DNA of 64,000 nucleotides from Pseudomonas sp. H9 (GTDB taxonomy: Bacteria; Pseudomonadota; Gammaproteobacteria; Pseudomonadales; Pseudomonadaceae). Positions 47,067 to 56,325 of the stretch are shown piece by piece (within the stretch, counting starts at the first letter, position 1; each line of letters opens with the position of its first letter). A model generated the notes under the pieces. The model did not search any database, was not told the origin of the DNA, and was given only the letters and a program-made list of their open reading frames with translations. A program made the position numbers and the translations under genes. The DNA is taken from assembly GCF_004353925.1 (NCBI RefSeq), contig NZ_SMOK01000004.1, positions 62,001-126,000 on the forward strand, written 5' to 3'.

Positions 47067-48515
47067 ATGCCAAGCGATCACTCCGGCAGCGTGCCGGCCG
47101 GTTCTTCCGTCGATTTCGAAAAAGTCGGCAGCGACTACTTCCAACAACGTGAATTGAAAAAAGGCGCAGCAGGCTGGGTGTTGCTGGTCGGCCTAGGTGT
47201 TGCCTACGTAATTTCCGGCGACTACGCCGGCTGGAACTTTGGCTTGGCCCAAGGCGGCTGGGGTGGCATGTTCCTCGCCACCTTGCTGATGGCCACCATG
47301 TACCTGTGCATGTGTTTCTCTCTGGCTGAACTGTCCTCCATGATCCCCACCGCCGGTGGTGGTTACGGCTTTGCCCGCAGCGCCTTTGGGCCCTGGGGTG
47401 GCTTTCTGACCGGCACGGCGATCCTGATTGAATACGCCATCGCTCCGGCGGCCATCGCCGTGTTCATCGGCGCCTATTGCCAATCATTGTTCGGAATTGG
47501 CGGCTGGATGATCTACCTGGCCTTCTACATCATCTTTATCGGCATCCACATTTTCGGGGTCGGTGAAGCGTTGAAGCTGATGTTCATCATCACCGCTATC
47601 GCCGCCATTGCACTGGGCGTGTTCCTGGTCGCGATGGTGCCGCACTTTGATGTGAATAACCTGTTCGACATTGCCCAGACCGACGCTGTGGGCGCCAGCA
47701 GTTTCCTGCCGTTCGGTTACGTTGGAGTGTGGGCCGCGATCCCTTACGCGATCTGGTTCTTCCTCGCAGTCGAAGGCGTACCGCTGGCTGCCGAAGAAAC
47801 CAAAAACCCCAAGCGCGACCTGCCTCGCGGCCTGATCGGCGCCATGTTGGTGCTGCTGGCCTTCGCCCTGCTGATTCTGGTGGTTGGCCCCGGCGGCGCA
47901 GGTGCCGATGCACTGAAAAGCTCGGGCAACCCGCTGGTTGAAGCACTGGCCAAAGCCTATGGCGGCTCTACCTGGATGGGTGGTTTCGTCAACCTGGTGG
48001 GCCTGGCGGGGCTGATCGCCAGTTTCTTCTCGATCATCTACGCCTACTCGCGGCAGATTTTCGCCTTGTCACGGGCCGGCTACCTGCCGCGCAAACTCTC
48101 AGAAACCAACAAGAGCAAAGCACCGGTGCTGGCCTTGGTGATTCCCGGAATCATCGGTTTTGTCTTGTCGTTGACCGGCCAGGGCGACCTGCTGATCCTG
48201 GTTGCGGTGTTCGGCGCTACGCTGTCTTATGTACTGATGATGGCCGCGCACATCACCCTGCGCATCAAACGCCCCAAAATGGAGCGCCCATACCGCACAC
48301 CGGGCGGGATCTTCACTTCGGGTGTGGCCTTGGTGCTGGCTTGCCTGGCCGTCGTCGCCGGTTTCCTGGTAGACCCACGGGTGGTTATTGGTGCTGCGAT
48401 CATCTATGGCGTACTGATTGCCTACTTTGCGTTCTACAGCCGCCACCACTTGGTAGCGGGCACACCGGAAGAAGAGTTCGCCGCGATCCAAAAGGCCGAA
48501 GAGGCCCTGCACTGA
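47067..48515 (+). CDS. eat: Ethanolamine permease (APC family)
   Basis: A 482-residue transporter of the amino acid-polyamine-organocation superfamily with about twelve transmembrane helices. Features include the cytosolic N terminus VDFEKVGSDYFQQRELKKG, GDYAGWNFGLAQGGWGGM, and FLAVEGVPLAAEETKNPKRD. These match the ethanolamine permease found before eutBC in Pseudomonas. The ATG at 47067 was chosen because AGGTGA lies 5 bp upstream; a GTG at 47058 is in frame. It brings in the substrate for EutBC. Confidence 0.9.
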   Translation: MPSDHSGSVPAGSSVDFEKVGSDYFQQRELKKGAAGWVLLVGLGVAYVISGDYAGWNFGLAQGGWGGMFLATLLMATMYLCMCFSLAELSSMIPTAGGGYGFARSAFGPWGGFLTGTAILIEYAIAPAAIAVFIGAYCQSLFGIGGWMIYLAFYIIFIGIHIFGVGEALKLMFIITAIAAIALGVFLVAMVPHFDVNNLFDIAQTDAVGASSFLPFGYVGVWAAIPYAIWFFLAVEGVPLAAEETKNPKRDLPRGLIGAMLVLLAFALLILVVGPGGAGADALKSSGNPLVEALAKAYGGSTWMGGFVNLVGLAGLIASFFSIIYAYSRQIFALSRAGYLPRKLSETNKSKAPVLALVIPGIIGFVLSLTGQGDLLILVAVFGATLSYVLMMAAHITLRIKRPKMERPYRTPGGIFTSGVALVLACLAVVAGFLVDPRVVIGAAIIYGVLIAYFAFYSRHHLVAGTPEEEFAAIQKAEEALH

Positions 48516-48528
48516 TCAACGCCACCTG

Positions 48529-48551
48529 CGCCGCAGGCCCGGCCTGCGGCG
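48529..48551 (+). other. Perfect inverted repeat between permease and eutB
   Basis: CGCCGCAGGCC and GGCCTGCGGCG flank a single C, forming a 23-bp GC-rich palindrome 15 bp before the eutB ATG. No T tract. It could shape the mRNA next to the eutB ribosome binding site (GGAGA). Confidence 0.55.
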
Positions 48552-48566
48552 TTCTGGAGATTCTGT

Positions 48567-49961
48567 ATGGCAAGTTTTGTACACACGGCAGGTCACCAGA
48601 CTTACCGTTTTGAAAGCCTCAAGGAAGTAATGGCCAAGGCCAGCCCGGCCCGCTCGGGCGATTTTCTCGCTGGGGTGGCAGCCAGCAACGACGGTGAACG
48701 GGTCGCCGCACAGATGGCCCTGGCCGACATCCCCCTCAAGCACTTCCTCAACGAAGCCCTGATTCCCTACGAAGCCGATGAAGTTACCCGGCTGATCATC
48801 GACACCCACGACGCCGCCGCCTTTGCTCCCGTCAGCCACCTGACCGTGGGCGGGTTGCGTGACTGGCTGCTCAGCGATCAGGCTGATGAGGCCGCTTTAC
48901 GTGCGCTGGCACCCGGTCTCACCCCGGAGATGGCCGCAGCCGTGTCAAAAATCATGCGTGTGCAAGACTTAGTGCTCGTCGCGCAAAAAATCCGTGTAGT
49001 CACCCGCTTTCGCGGCACCATGGGCCTGCGTGGGCGCCTCTCTACACGCTTGCAACCCAACCACCCGACTGACGAACCGGCCGGTATTGCCGCCAGCATT
49101 CTTGACGGCCTGCTGTATGGCAACGGCGATGCCATGATCGGTATCAACCCGGCCACCGACAGCATCGCCTCAATCTGCGCGCTGCTGGAAATGCTCGACG
49201 CCATCATCCAGCGCTACGACATTCCCACCCAGGCTTGCGTGCTCACCCACGTCACCACCTCGATCGAAGCGATCAACCGTGGTGTGCCGCTGGACCTGGT
49301 ATTCCAATCGATTGCCGGCACCGAAGCGGCCAACGCCAGCTTTGGTATCAATCTGAACGTGTTGAAAGAAGGTTACGAAGCGGGCTTGAGCCTCAATCGC
49401 GGCACCCTCGGGCAAAACCTGATGTACTTCGAAACCGGCCAGGGCAGTGCACTCTCGGCCAACGCCCATCACGGCGTAGACCAACAAACCTGCGAAACCC
49501 GCGCATACGCTGTGGCCCGGCACTTCAAACCGTTTCTGGTCAACACCGTGGTCGGCTTCATCGGCCCGGAGTACTTGTACAACGGCAAGCAAATCATCCG
49601 TGCCGGCCTTGAAGACCACTTCTGCGGCAAACTGCTCGGCGTGCCGATGGGCTGTGACATTTGCTACACCAACCATGCCGAAGCCGACCAGGACGACATG
49701 GACATGCTCCTGACCCTGCTCGGTGTGGCTGGGATCAACTTCATCATGGGCATCCCAGGCTCCGACGACATCATGCTCAATTACCAGACCACGTCGTTCC
49801 ACGATGCCCTCTATGCCCGCCAGACCCTGGGCCTGAAACCGGCGCCGGAGTTCGAAGCCTGGCTGGCACGCACCGGGATTTTCACCCAGGCCGATGGCCG
49901 CGTGCGCTTCGGTGACAACTTGCCACCGGCGTTTCGCCAGGCCCTGGCACAACTGGGATAA
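48567..49961 (+). CDS. eutB: Ethanolamine ammonia-lyase large subunit
   Basis: EutB is the catalytic subunit of the adenosylcobalamin-dependent lyase that converts ethanolamine to acetaldehyde and ammonia. The 464-residue TIM-barrel protein has [46 protein letters not shown] and [17 protein letters not shown], all characteristic. Length matches E. coli EutB (453). GGAGA precedes the ATG. eutC follows after 11 bp. No microcompartment shell genes are present, as is usual for pseudomonads. Confidence 0.96.
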   Translation: MASFVHTAGHQTYRFESLKEVMAKASPARSGDFLAGVAASNDGERVAAQMALADIPLKHFLNEALIPYEADEVTRLIIDTHDAAAFAPVSHLTVGGLRDWLLSDQADEAALRALAPGLTPEMAAAVSKIMRVQDLVLVAQKIRVVTRFRGTMGLRGRLSTRLQPNHPTDEPAGIAASILDGLLYGNGDAMIGINPATDSIASICALLEMLDAIIQRYDIPTQACVLTHVTTSIEAINRGVPLDLVFQSIAGTEAANASFGINLNVLKEGYEAGLSLNRGTLGQNLMYFETGQGSALSANAHHGVDQQTCETRAYAVARHFKPFLVNTVVGFIGPEYLYNGKQIIRAGLEDHFCGKLLGVPMGCDICYTNHAEADQDDMDMLLTLLGVAGINFIMGIPGSDDIMLNYQTTSFHDALYARQTLGLKPAPEFEAWLARTGIFTQADGRVRFGDNLPPAFRQALAQLG

Positions 49962-49972
49962 GCGAGGTGATC

Positions 49973-50791
49973 ATGGACAAGACCCCCGACAACAGCAGCA
50001 ACCCTTGGCTGGAACTGCGCCGCCTGACCCCGGCGCGCATTGCCTTGGGCCGCACCGGCACCAGCCTGCCCACCAGTGCTCAGCTGGACTTCCAGTTCGC
50101 CCATGCACAGGCCCGAGATGCCGTGCATCTGGCCTTTGACCACCAAGGGTTGCGCGCCCAGTTGGACGAACGCCAGCAGCAAAGCCTGCTGCTACACAGC
50201 GCCGCTGCCGACCGTCACAGCTACCTGCAACGCCCAGACCTGGGCCGTCGGCTGCACCCGGACTCGGCTCGACAGTTACGCGAACATGCCGCAGCCAATC
50301 CAGGCGGTATAGACCTGGCCATCGTGGTTGCCGATGGCCTTTCCGCCTTAGCTGTACACCGCCATACCTTGCCGTTTCTGGCCCGCTTTGAAGAACAGTC
50401 GGCTGCCGAAGGTTGGTCGAAGTCACCCGTCATTCTGGTGGAGCAAGGGCGCGTCGCAGTAGCCGACGAAGTCGGCGAATTGCTCGGGGCAAAAATGACC
50501 GTGATCCTCATTGGTGAGCGCCCCGGCCTGAGTTCTCCAGACAGCCTGGGCCTGTATTTCACCTACAACCCTAAGGTCGGCCTGACCGACGCCTACCGCA
50601 ACTGCATCTCCAACGTCCGCCTTGAAGGGCTCAGTTATGGCATGGCCGCCCACCGTTTGTTGTACCTGATGCGCGAGGCGTGCCGGCGGCAGCTGTCCGG
50701 GGTCAACCTCAAAGATGAAGCGCAAGTGCACACGCTGGAGTCCGCAGCAGACGCGCCAAACAAAGGAAACTTCTTGCTAAGTAAATCCTGA
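49973..50791 (+). CDS. eutC: Ethanolamine ammonia-lyase small subunit
   Basis: EutC completes the lyase and helps bind adenosylcobalamin. The 272-residue protein has the family segments [41 protein letters not shown] and [23 protein letters not shown]. The ATG at 49973 is preceded by GAGGTGA; a GTG two codons upstream is in frame but less likely. Last gene of the ethanolamine operon. Confidence 0.95.
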   Translation: MDKTPDNSSNPWLELRRLTPARIALGRTGTSLPTSAQLDFQFAHAQARDAVHLAFDHQGLRAQLDERQQQSLLLHSAAADRHSYLQRPDLGRRLHPDSARQLREHAAANPGGIDLAIVVADGLSALAVHRHTLPFLARFEEQSAAEGWSKSPVILVEQGRVAVADEVGELLGAKMTVILIGERPGLSSPDSLGLYFTYNPKVGLTDAYRNCISNVRLEGLSYGMAAHRLLYLMREACRRQLSGVNLKDEAQVHTLESAADAPNKGNFLLSKS

Positions 50792-50896
50792 ACCGGCATC
50801 GGTTTCGTAGATTGCACTTTCTAATTGCCTTCAGGCAGCATCACCCGAGGCTGCCGGCGATTCGCCGCACACTTCCATGGACCCTGAGGCCTGCTT

Positions 50897-51355
50897 ATGC
50901 GAATCATCAAAGCAACCCTGGAACATCTGGACCTGCTTGCCCCACTGTTCGTCCGTTACCGCGAGTTCTACGGGCAACTGCCCTACCCCGACTCATCCCG
51001 CAACTTCTTGCAAAAGCGCCTGGAGCGTGGCGAATCGATCATCTACCTGGCGCTGCCAGACGATGACGACAGCAAGTTGCTTGGCTTTTGCCAGCTCTAC
51101 CCCAGTTTCTCGTCGCTGTCGCTCAAACGTGTCTGGATCCTCAACGACATCTTTGTAGCCGAAGACTCCCGCCGCATGCTGGTTGCCGACCACCTCATGC
51201 GCGAAGCCAAGAAAATGGCCAAAGAAACCAACGCCGTGCGCATGCGGGTGTCTACCAGCAGCAACAACGAAGTGGCGATGAAAACCTACGAATCCATGGG
51301 CTTTCGTGAGGACACCGAGTTCAAGAGCTACATCCTGCCCATCAACTCAGATTGA
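50897..51355 (+). CDS. GNAT family N-acetyltransferase
   Basis: A 152-residue GNAT-fold enzyme. The beta-strand 4 and acetyl-CoA loop region WILNDIFVAEDSRRMLVADHLMREA (core positions 81-105) and the C-terminal NEVAMKTYESMGFRED are typical, although the R/Q-x-x-G-x-G/A pyrophosphate loop is degenerate (RRMLVA). Substrate unknown. GAGG precedes the ATG. It lies 105 bp after eutC and a REP pair follows, so it may share the ethanolamine transcript. Confidence 0.85.
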   Translation: MRIIKATLEHLDLLAPLFVRYREFYGQLPYPDSSRNFLQKRLERGESIIYLALPDDDDSKLLGFCQLYPSFSSLSLKRVWILNDIFVAEDSRRMLVADHLMREAKKMAKETNAVRMRVSTSSNNEVAMKTYESMGFREDTEFKSYILPINSD

Positions 51356-51363
51356 CCCACCAC

Positions 51364-51438
51364 CCTGTGGGAGCGGGCTTGCCCCGCGATTGCGGCATAC
51401 CTGACACACCGCAATCGCTGGGTAAGCCCGCTCCCACA
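51364..51438. repeat. Paired REP, one arm diverged
   Basis: The left arm is canonical (cctgtgggagcgggcttgc through cgcgat). The right arm reads atcgctgggtaagcccgct, with changes from cgcggggcaag. Outer bases gcgg / ccgc extend the pairing. It lies between the acetyltransferase and the DedA gene. Confidence 0.88.
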
Positions 51439-51631
51439 AGGTTGTGTTCGCCCCTGCCTGTTTTAGAAATCCGTCGCTACAAACTGCGCAGGCACATTCT
51501 TGTCGTCTCCGTATAATGCGCCCTCCAAAAATGTGTGACACTTTACCCATCTCTCGGGTAACGGCTGCTCGCATTCGCACTGCCAGTCATCGCATGCCCC
51601 TCTACCGGGTCAAAGAACACAGGTGCTGTAC

Positions 51632-52279
51632 ATGGATTTCAACCCGCTGGACCTCATTCTGCATCTCGACACCTACCTCGATTTGCTGGTCAACAACTAT
51701 GGCCCTTGGATTTACGCAATCCTGTTCCTGGTGATCTTCTGCGAGACCGGCCTGGTGGTAATGCCGTTCCTGCCGGGCGATTCGCTGCTGTTCATTGCCG
51801 GTGCGGTAGCGGCTGGCGGCGGCATGGACCCTGTGCTGCTCGGTGGCCTGTTGATGGCTGCGGCGATACTCGGCGACAGCACCAACTACGTGGTGGGCCG
51901 AACGGCGGGAGAACGGTTGTTCCGCAATCCCAACTCGAAGATCTTCCGTCGCGACTACCTGCAGCAAACCCACGACTTTTACGAGCGTCATGGCGGTAAA
52001 ACCGTCACCCTGGCGCGCTTCCTGCCGATCCTGCGGACCTTCGCACCGTTCGTCGCCGGCATCGCGAAGATGCATTACCCACGTTTTCTCGCCTTCAGCG
52101 TCGCCGGCACCGTGCTGTGGGTCGGAGGCCTTGTGACCCTTGGCTACTTCTTCGGCAATGTCCCGTTCATCAAGCAGAACCTGTCGCTGATGATCGTCGC
52201 GATCATCCTGCTGTCGCTGGTACCGATGATCATTGGCGTGGTGCGCAGCCGTATGCACCGCACCGCCAAGGTCCACTAA
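51632..52279 (+). CDS. DedA family membrane protein
   Basis: A 215-residue DedA/SNARE-associated protein with about five helices and the hallmarks FCETGLVVMPFLPGDSLLF, a central ILGDSTNYVVGR, and RFLPILRTFAPFVAG. E. coli homologues YqjA/YghB contribute to membrane potential homeostasis, and some family members flip undecaprenyl phosphate. The ATG at 51632 follows AGGTG at 8 bp; an in-frame GTG at 51623 is less likely. A stand-alone second DedA, separate from the fused one at 34703. Confidence 0.92.
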   Translation: MDFNPLDLILHLDTYLDLLVNNYGPWIYAILFLVIFCETGLVVMPFLPGDSLLFIAGAVAAGGGMDPVLLGGLLMAAAILGDSTNYVVGRTAGERLFRNPNSKIFRRDYLQQTHDFYERHGGKTVTLARFLPILRTFAPFVAGIAKMHYPRFLAFSVAGTVLWVGGLVTLGYFFGNVPFIKQNLSLMIVAIILLSLVPMIIGVVRSRMHRTAKVH

Positions 52280-52288
52280 GTTCGGGTC

Positions 52289-53104
52289 ATGTGGTCGCTG
52301 AGCGCCTGGCGCCGACGCCGCACCCTGGCCCGCCACCCCGTCGACCCGCAGCGCTGGCAGCGGGTTCGCGAGCGTCTGCCGATGCTCGACGGCCTGAGCG
52401 CCGACGAAGACCACTGGTTGCGCGAAGCCTGTGTGCTGTTTCTGCATGACAAACACCTGAGCGCCCTGCCCGGTGTTGAGCTGGACGGTGAGCAGCGCCT
52501 GTTTCTTGCCGCCCAGGCCCAGTTGCCGCTGCTGCATCTGGGTGAGCTGAACTGGTATCAGGGCTTCCACGAAATCGTGCTGTACCCCGACGACTTCCTC
52601 AGCCCTCAGCGCCACCGTGACGCCAGCGGCGTGGAACACGAATGGAATGGCGAACACAGTGGCGAAGCCTGGCAGCAAGGCCCGGTGATTCTGGCCTGGC
52701 CCGGCGTATTGGCCAGCGGCGGCTGGGAGGGCTACAACCTGGTCATTCACGAACTGGCGCACAAACTCGACATGCTCAATGGCGACGCCAACGGTCTGCC
52801 GCCGCTGCACAATGACATGCGCGTGAGTGACTGGGCCAAGGCCATGCAAGAGGCCTACGACGACCTCAATCGTCAGCTCGACCGCGACCCGGACGCCGAG
52901 ACCGCCATCGATCCGTACGCGGCAGAAAACCCCGCAGAATTTTTCGCTGTGACCAGCGAATACTTCTTCAGCGCCCCCGACCTGCTCAATGAAGCCTACC
53001 CTGCGGTATACCAACAACTGCGCGGCTTCTACCGCCAGGACCCGCTGGCCCGCCTGCAGCATTTGCAGCACAACCACCCGCATTACCAGCAGACACAAGG
53101 CTGA
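52289..53104 (+). CDS. MtfA-like zinc metallopeptidase (M90)
   Basis: A 271-residue cytosolic protein of the MtfA (DUF980) family. The zinc site is visible: HELAHKLDM (HExxH) and a downstream Glu region NPAEFFAVTSEYFF. E. coli MtfA is a peptidase that also binds the glucose-PTS repressor Mlc; pseudomonads lack that PTS arrangement, so the role here is open. It begins 9 bp after the DedA gene, implying co-transcription. Confidence 0.88.
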   Translation: MWSLSAWRRRRTLARHPVDPQRWQRVRERLPMLDGLSADEDHWLREACVLFLHDKHLSALPGVELDGEQRLFLAAQAQLPLLHLGELNWYQGFHEIVLYPDDFLSPQRHRDASGVEHEWNGEHSGEAWQQGPVILAWPGVLASGGWEGYNLVIHELAHKLDMLNGDANGLPPLHNDMRVSDWAKAMQEAYDDLNRQLDRDPDAETAIDPYAAENPAEFFAVTSEYFFSAPDLLNEAYPAVYQQLRGFYRQDPLARLQHLQHNHPHYQQTQG

Positions 53105-53127
53105 CACACCAGACATCCGGGTGGGCG

Positions 53128-53156
53128 TGGCAAGCACAGCGGAATGTGCCTATAAT
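53128..53156 (+). promoter_or_regulatory. Sigma70 promoter of ppa
   Basis: A perfect TATAAT (53151-53156) with TGGCAA 17 bp upstream (53128-53133), ending 38 bp before the ppa ATG. The strong -10 suits a highly expressed housekeeping gene. Confidence 0.6.
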
Positions 53157-53194
53157 CGCGACCAATTTTTGGCCAAACATGGGGGCACTGCCCA

Positions 53195-53722
53195 ATGAGC
53201 TACAGCAAGATTCCGGCTGGCAAAGACCTGCCGAACGACATCTACGTCGCCATCGAAATTCCAGCCAACCACGCCCCGATCAAATACGAGATCGACAAAG
53301 ACAGCGACTGCCTGTTCGTTGACCGTTTCATGGCCACCCCAATGTTCTACCCGGCCAACTACGGTTACATCCCGAACACCCTGGCTGACGACGGTGATCC
53401 GCTGGACGTGCTGGTTGTTACCCCTTACCCGGTTGCCCCAGGCTCGGTGATCCGCGCTCGCCCGGTCGGCATCCTGAACATGACCGACGACGGCGGCGGC
53501 GACGCTAAAGTTGTTGCCGTACCGCACGACAAACTGTCGCAGCTGTACGTCGACGTCAAAGAATACACCGACCTTCCAGCACTGCTGATTCAGCAGATCG
53601 AGCACTTCTTCGAGAACTACAAAGATCTGGAGAAAGGCAAGTGGGTCAAGATCGAAGGCTGGGAAGGCGCTGACGCCGCCCGTGCTGCGATCACCAAATC
53701 GGTTGCTGCCTACAAAGGCTAA
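53195..53722 (+). CDS. ppa: Inorganic pyrophosphatase
   Basis: A family I soluble pyrophosphatase that hydrolyses pyrophosphate and drives biosynthetic reactions. The 175-residue protein shows the metal-binding signature [11 protein letters not shown], with [17 protein letters not shown] and [14 protein letters not shown]. Length matches E. coli Ppa (176). GGGGGCA precedes the ATG. It has its own promoter and is followed by a strong terminator. Confidence 0.97.
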   Translation: MSYSKIPAGKDLPNDIYVAIEIPANHAPIKYEIDKDSDCLFVDRFMATPMFYPANYGYIPNTLADDGDPLDVLVVTPYPVAPGSVIRARPVGILNMTDDGGGDAKVVAVPHDKLSQLYVDVKEYTDLPALLIQQIEHFFENYKDLEKGKWVKIEGWEGADAARAAITKSVAAYKG

Positions 53723-53736
53723 GCGACCCAAAACAA

Positions 53737-53766
53737 GAAGCCCCGCACTTGCGGGGCTTTTTGTTT
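53737..53766. terminator. Rho-independent terminator between ppa and the M48 gene
   Basis: AGCCCCGC / GCGGGGCT stem (53739-53758) followed by TTTTTGTTTT on the plus strand. AAAACAAGA on the other side gives a T-rich tail on the minus strand, so it probably terminates both convergent genes. Confidence 0.9.
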
Positions 53767-53791
53767 TCAGCGGGCTGCTGGAGCCCTTGCG

Positions 53792-55957
53792 TTATGCCTG
53801 TTCGAAACGCTGTTGCAGCAAGTGACGCGCCGCGCCAGCGTTCAGGTAGCTACCGATCAAGTCGGCGAGTTCCTGAGCTTTGAGCGCTTTGCCATTGCGA
53901 CAGAACTGCGTCAACTGCAACTGAATCCAGCGTTTTTTCTTGAACACTTTGGCATTCGGGGCAAAGAACGACCGCGAAGCCAACTCCGGCAATGGCGCGC
54001 CGTCTTCAAGTTGGATATTCAGAATCACGCCCTGACCGGTCTGCAAACCGAAGTCGGCAATGTGTTGAATCGGCAATGGTGCTTTGAAGTTGCTGAAAAC
54101 CAGATGGTCCGGGGTAAGCAGCAAGGCCGTTTTGTCGGAGCGGGCACGCATGCGCAACGCAAACGGCAATATGCACGCCACCGTGAAAATCAAAACGCCG
54201 GTAGTCACGATCAAAATACGCGGGAATTTCTCTCCCGCCGTCGAAGACAAGAACGGTATGGTCATTACACCAAGTGCGGCAAGTGTGAGCACCGCGCAAA
54301 AGACCAGCAACAGCAAACCACGCAGCTGCGAACCTTCATGCAAGCTGACATTGCCGCTGACCTTGCTGGCATGATCACGTAACTCTTCGACCGCTGCGGC
54401 ATCCTGGGCCATATAGTGGTTGATGTAATCCTGGGTAATGCGCGTGCGCAACGCCTGCGGGTCGGCAAAGTAGCGATCCAGCGCAGCGCAGGCCTGCCCT
54501 GCATCCAGGGCACGGGTGCCGCTACGGACGGCATCATCGACGGCAACCTGCAATGCGGCTACGCGTTCGCCGTTCGAGGGGTGAGTGTCTGAAGGGTGCG
54601 GCAACTGTGTCGCCATTTCCTCTTCCGGCAGACTCAACGGTTGCCCCGCCAACTCCTGGGTGACACAAGTCGGCAAGTCGGCAACCGGCGGATGCTCGGG
54701 CGTCTGTTGGACCGCGCTGGCGATATGCGTGTGCATCCGCTCCAACAGCACAGGGTCGATGGCGGAGATACGCACCAATGCCGACGCCATTGCCAGGTTG
54801 CCCGCCAATTGTGCGCCTGCAGCGTCGGCTTCCAGTTCGCGCACACGACTCCAGTGATTGACGGCGTGGTCAAAGCTCTCCATGAAGTAGACGCCCAGCA
54901 TGAATGCCGGGCGCAGGATCGTGCGCTGCAGCATATCGCTGGCCAGCATGGTTTCGGCAATCACCCCCAGGCTGCGGCCGATTCCATCGTAAATCGGTAC
55001 GAAGCGCAGGCTGTACTCGGTGTCGGCACCGGCGAAGTGCGCCAGTTCATGGCCAATGACCGCATCGATCTCACCCGTGTCGAGCAGCCCCAGGTACATC
55101 AACGGCACATGCAAGGTACGGCCCTGCAGCGTGCTGCCGGCGGGCAGCAGTTCGACGTCGCTGGAGGTGACGTAAAAGCCCTCGGACATGCCTAATACGA
55201 TGTGGTCGGGTGCCAACGCACCGAGGCGACCGGCTAGCTCACGCACATGTGCCCAAAGCACAGGCGCTTGTGCTTCGCTAACGCCCTGCCCCAGCACCGG
55301 CATGGCGGTAGGCTCGAACATGTGCAGCATGACCCGCAATTGCTTGGCCATTTGCCACATTGAATACAGGCAGCCCGCCATGATCAAAAGCGCGACCAGC
55401 ATCAATTTGATTTCGCCGGTGTTCATTTTCCCCGCGTGCCAGATCCCCAGGCCTTCGAAGGCGAGAATCGAGGCAACCGCAGCGCCCATCAAAATGATAT
55501 GCCCCACAAGCACGTAAGGCAGAATCCGACTGACGCGGGTGAACGTGTGTAGCAATCGCTCACGAGAATGCAGGGCGCGCGTCCCCGCCCAGTTCAACCC
55601 CCACATACCGATTCCGCCGACCAGCGCGGCGAGCAGCCCCAAGGCAATCACCGCCTTGGCCAGCCAGCTCTTCAATTCACCCAGAGGTATCAGCGTATTG
55701 ATGTCATTTTTGGCGGTGCTCAACCGGGACAAGGCCAGACTGGCGGAAAGGCGTTCTCCATCGATCTCGACCATAGGCGCTTGTGAGCCGCTCTGGGAGA
55801 CCAGCGCTTCAAGTTCCGGAAGGATTTCGTTGATATTGGCTTGAATACTGACCAGTTCCGAATTGGTTTCGGTGCTGCGATTCAGTTCCCAGACGCCGAA
55901 CAGGTTCAGACATAAAGGCAGCAAGATCAGTACTGCGATGAGCTTGTAAGTTTTCAT
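53792..55957 (-). CDS. Large membrane-bound M48 family metalloprotease
   Basis: A 721-residue membrane protein. An N-terminal membrane anchor and a short periplasmic segment (about 22-95) are followed by three further helices (about 95-215). An M48 peptidase domain carries the zinc motif HELAHFAG and downstream Glu in RELEADAAGAQLA. Two more helices (LLLLVFCAVLTLAALGVM and ILIVTTGVLIFTVACIL) and a C-terminal soluble domain with a PH-like flavour (ALLLTPDHLVFSNFKAP) complete it. HtpX-like proteins degrade damaged membrane proteins, but this one is more than twice the HtpX size. No operon partner. Substrate unknown. Confidence 0.82.
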   Translation of the reverse strand: MKTYKLIAVLILLPLCLNLFGVWELNRSTETNSELVSIQANINEILPELEALVSQSGSQAPMVEIDGERLSASLALSRLSTAKNDINTLIPLGELKSWLAKAVIALGLLAALVGGIGMWGLNWAGTRALHSRERLLHTFTRVSRILPYVLVGHIILMGAAVASILAFEGLGIWHAGKMNTGEIKLMLVALLIMAGCLYSMWQMAKQLRVMLHMFEPTAMPVLGQGVSEAQAPVLWAHVRELAGRLGALAPDHIVLGMSEGFYVTSSDVELLPAGSTLQGRTLHVPLMYLGLLDTGEIDAVIGHELAHFAGADTEYSLRFVPIYDGIGRSLGVIAETMLASDMLQRTILRPAFMLGVYFMESFDHAVNHWSRVRELEADAAGAQLAGNLAMASALVRISAIDPVLLERMHTHIASAVQQTPEHPPVADLPTCVTQELAGQPLSLPEEEMATQLPHPSDTHPSNGERVAALQVAVDDAVRSGTRALDAGQACAALDRYFADPQALRTRITQDYINHYMAQDAAAVEELRDHASKVSGNVSLHEGSQLRGLLLLVFCAVLTLAALGVMTIPFLSSTAGEKFPRILIVTTGVLIFTVACILPFALRMRARSDKTALLLTPDHLVFSNFKAPLPIQHIADFGLQTGQGVILNIQLEDGAPLPELASRSFFAPNAKVFKKKRWIQLQLTQFCRNGKALKAQELADLIGSYLNAGAARHLLQQRFEQA

Positions 55958-56325
55958 AAGGCAGGCCCAAAGGTGCGTCGCCGCAGGCTATCCAAAGCGA
56001 GCACAAATTCCATTTTTACCAACCGCCCTAAAGGACGCTTGCGTGCAGGCGCAGCCCGTCTGAACGGACCATCTCGCGCTGACTGCCTTATACAGCGATA
56101 TTCCTGAACAGGTAACCATCAATTGGCCATCAATCTGCCCCGATTTCAAAGAGTGTGCACCGGGTCGCACCTCACTCAGCCCCTCTGCAGGTCGGGCTGA
56201 TTTGTTTGCCAGGAAATCTCTTACAGCAGCCTAGGAATTGCCTGTAAAACCAGAACATTTTCGGCCTTAAAAATGAACTTAGCGTTTATATCCCTCGCGG
56301 CCCTGGCCCACTAGACTCGGGACTT
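55958..56325. other. Intergenic region (368 bp)
   Basis: This non-coding stretch separates the divergent M48 protease and CI-like regulator genes. It is clearly more AT-rich than its neighbours near 56240-56300. Apart from the inverted repeat at 56221-56247 I see no ORF with a convincing start, no REP unit and no terminator. Confidence 0.6.
56221..56247 (+). promoter_or_regulatory. Candidate operator upstream of the CI-like regulator
   Basis: TTACAG-N15-CTGTAA is a perfect inverted repeat of 6-bp half-sites with 21-bp centre spacing (two helical turns), 79 bp before the regulator ATG. Its place and symmetry suit autoregulation by the HTH protein encoded downstream. Confidence 0.45.

Noticed and set aside
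48516..48566. Possible cobalamin riboswitch before eutB
   Set aside because: The gap is only 51 bp and holds a simple palindrome; no B12-box was seen.
51602..53137. 511-codon minus-strand frame opposite the DedA and MtfA-like genes
   Set aside because: Antisense shadow; both plus-strand genes have intact motifs.
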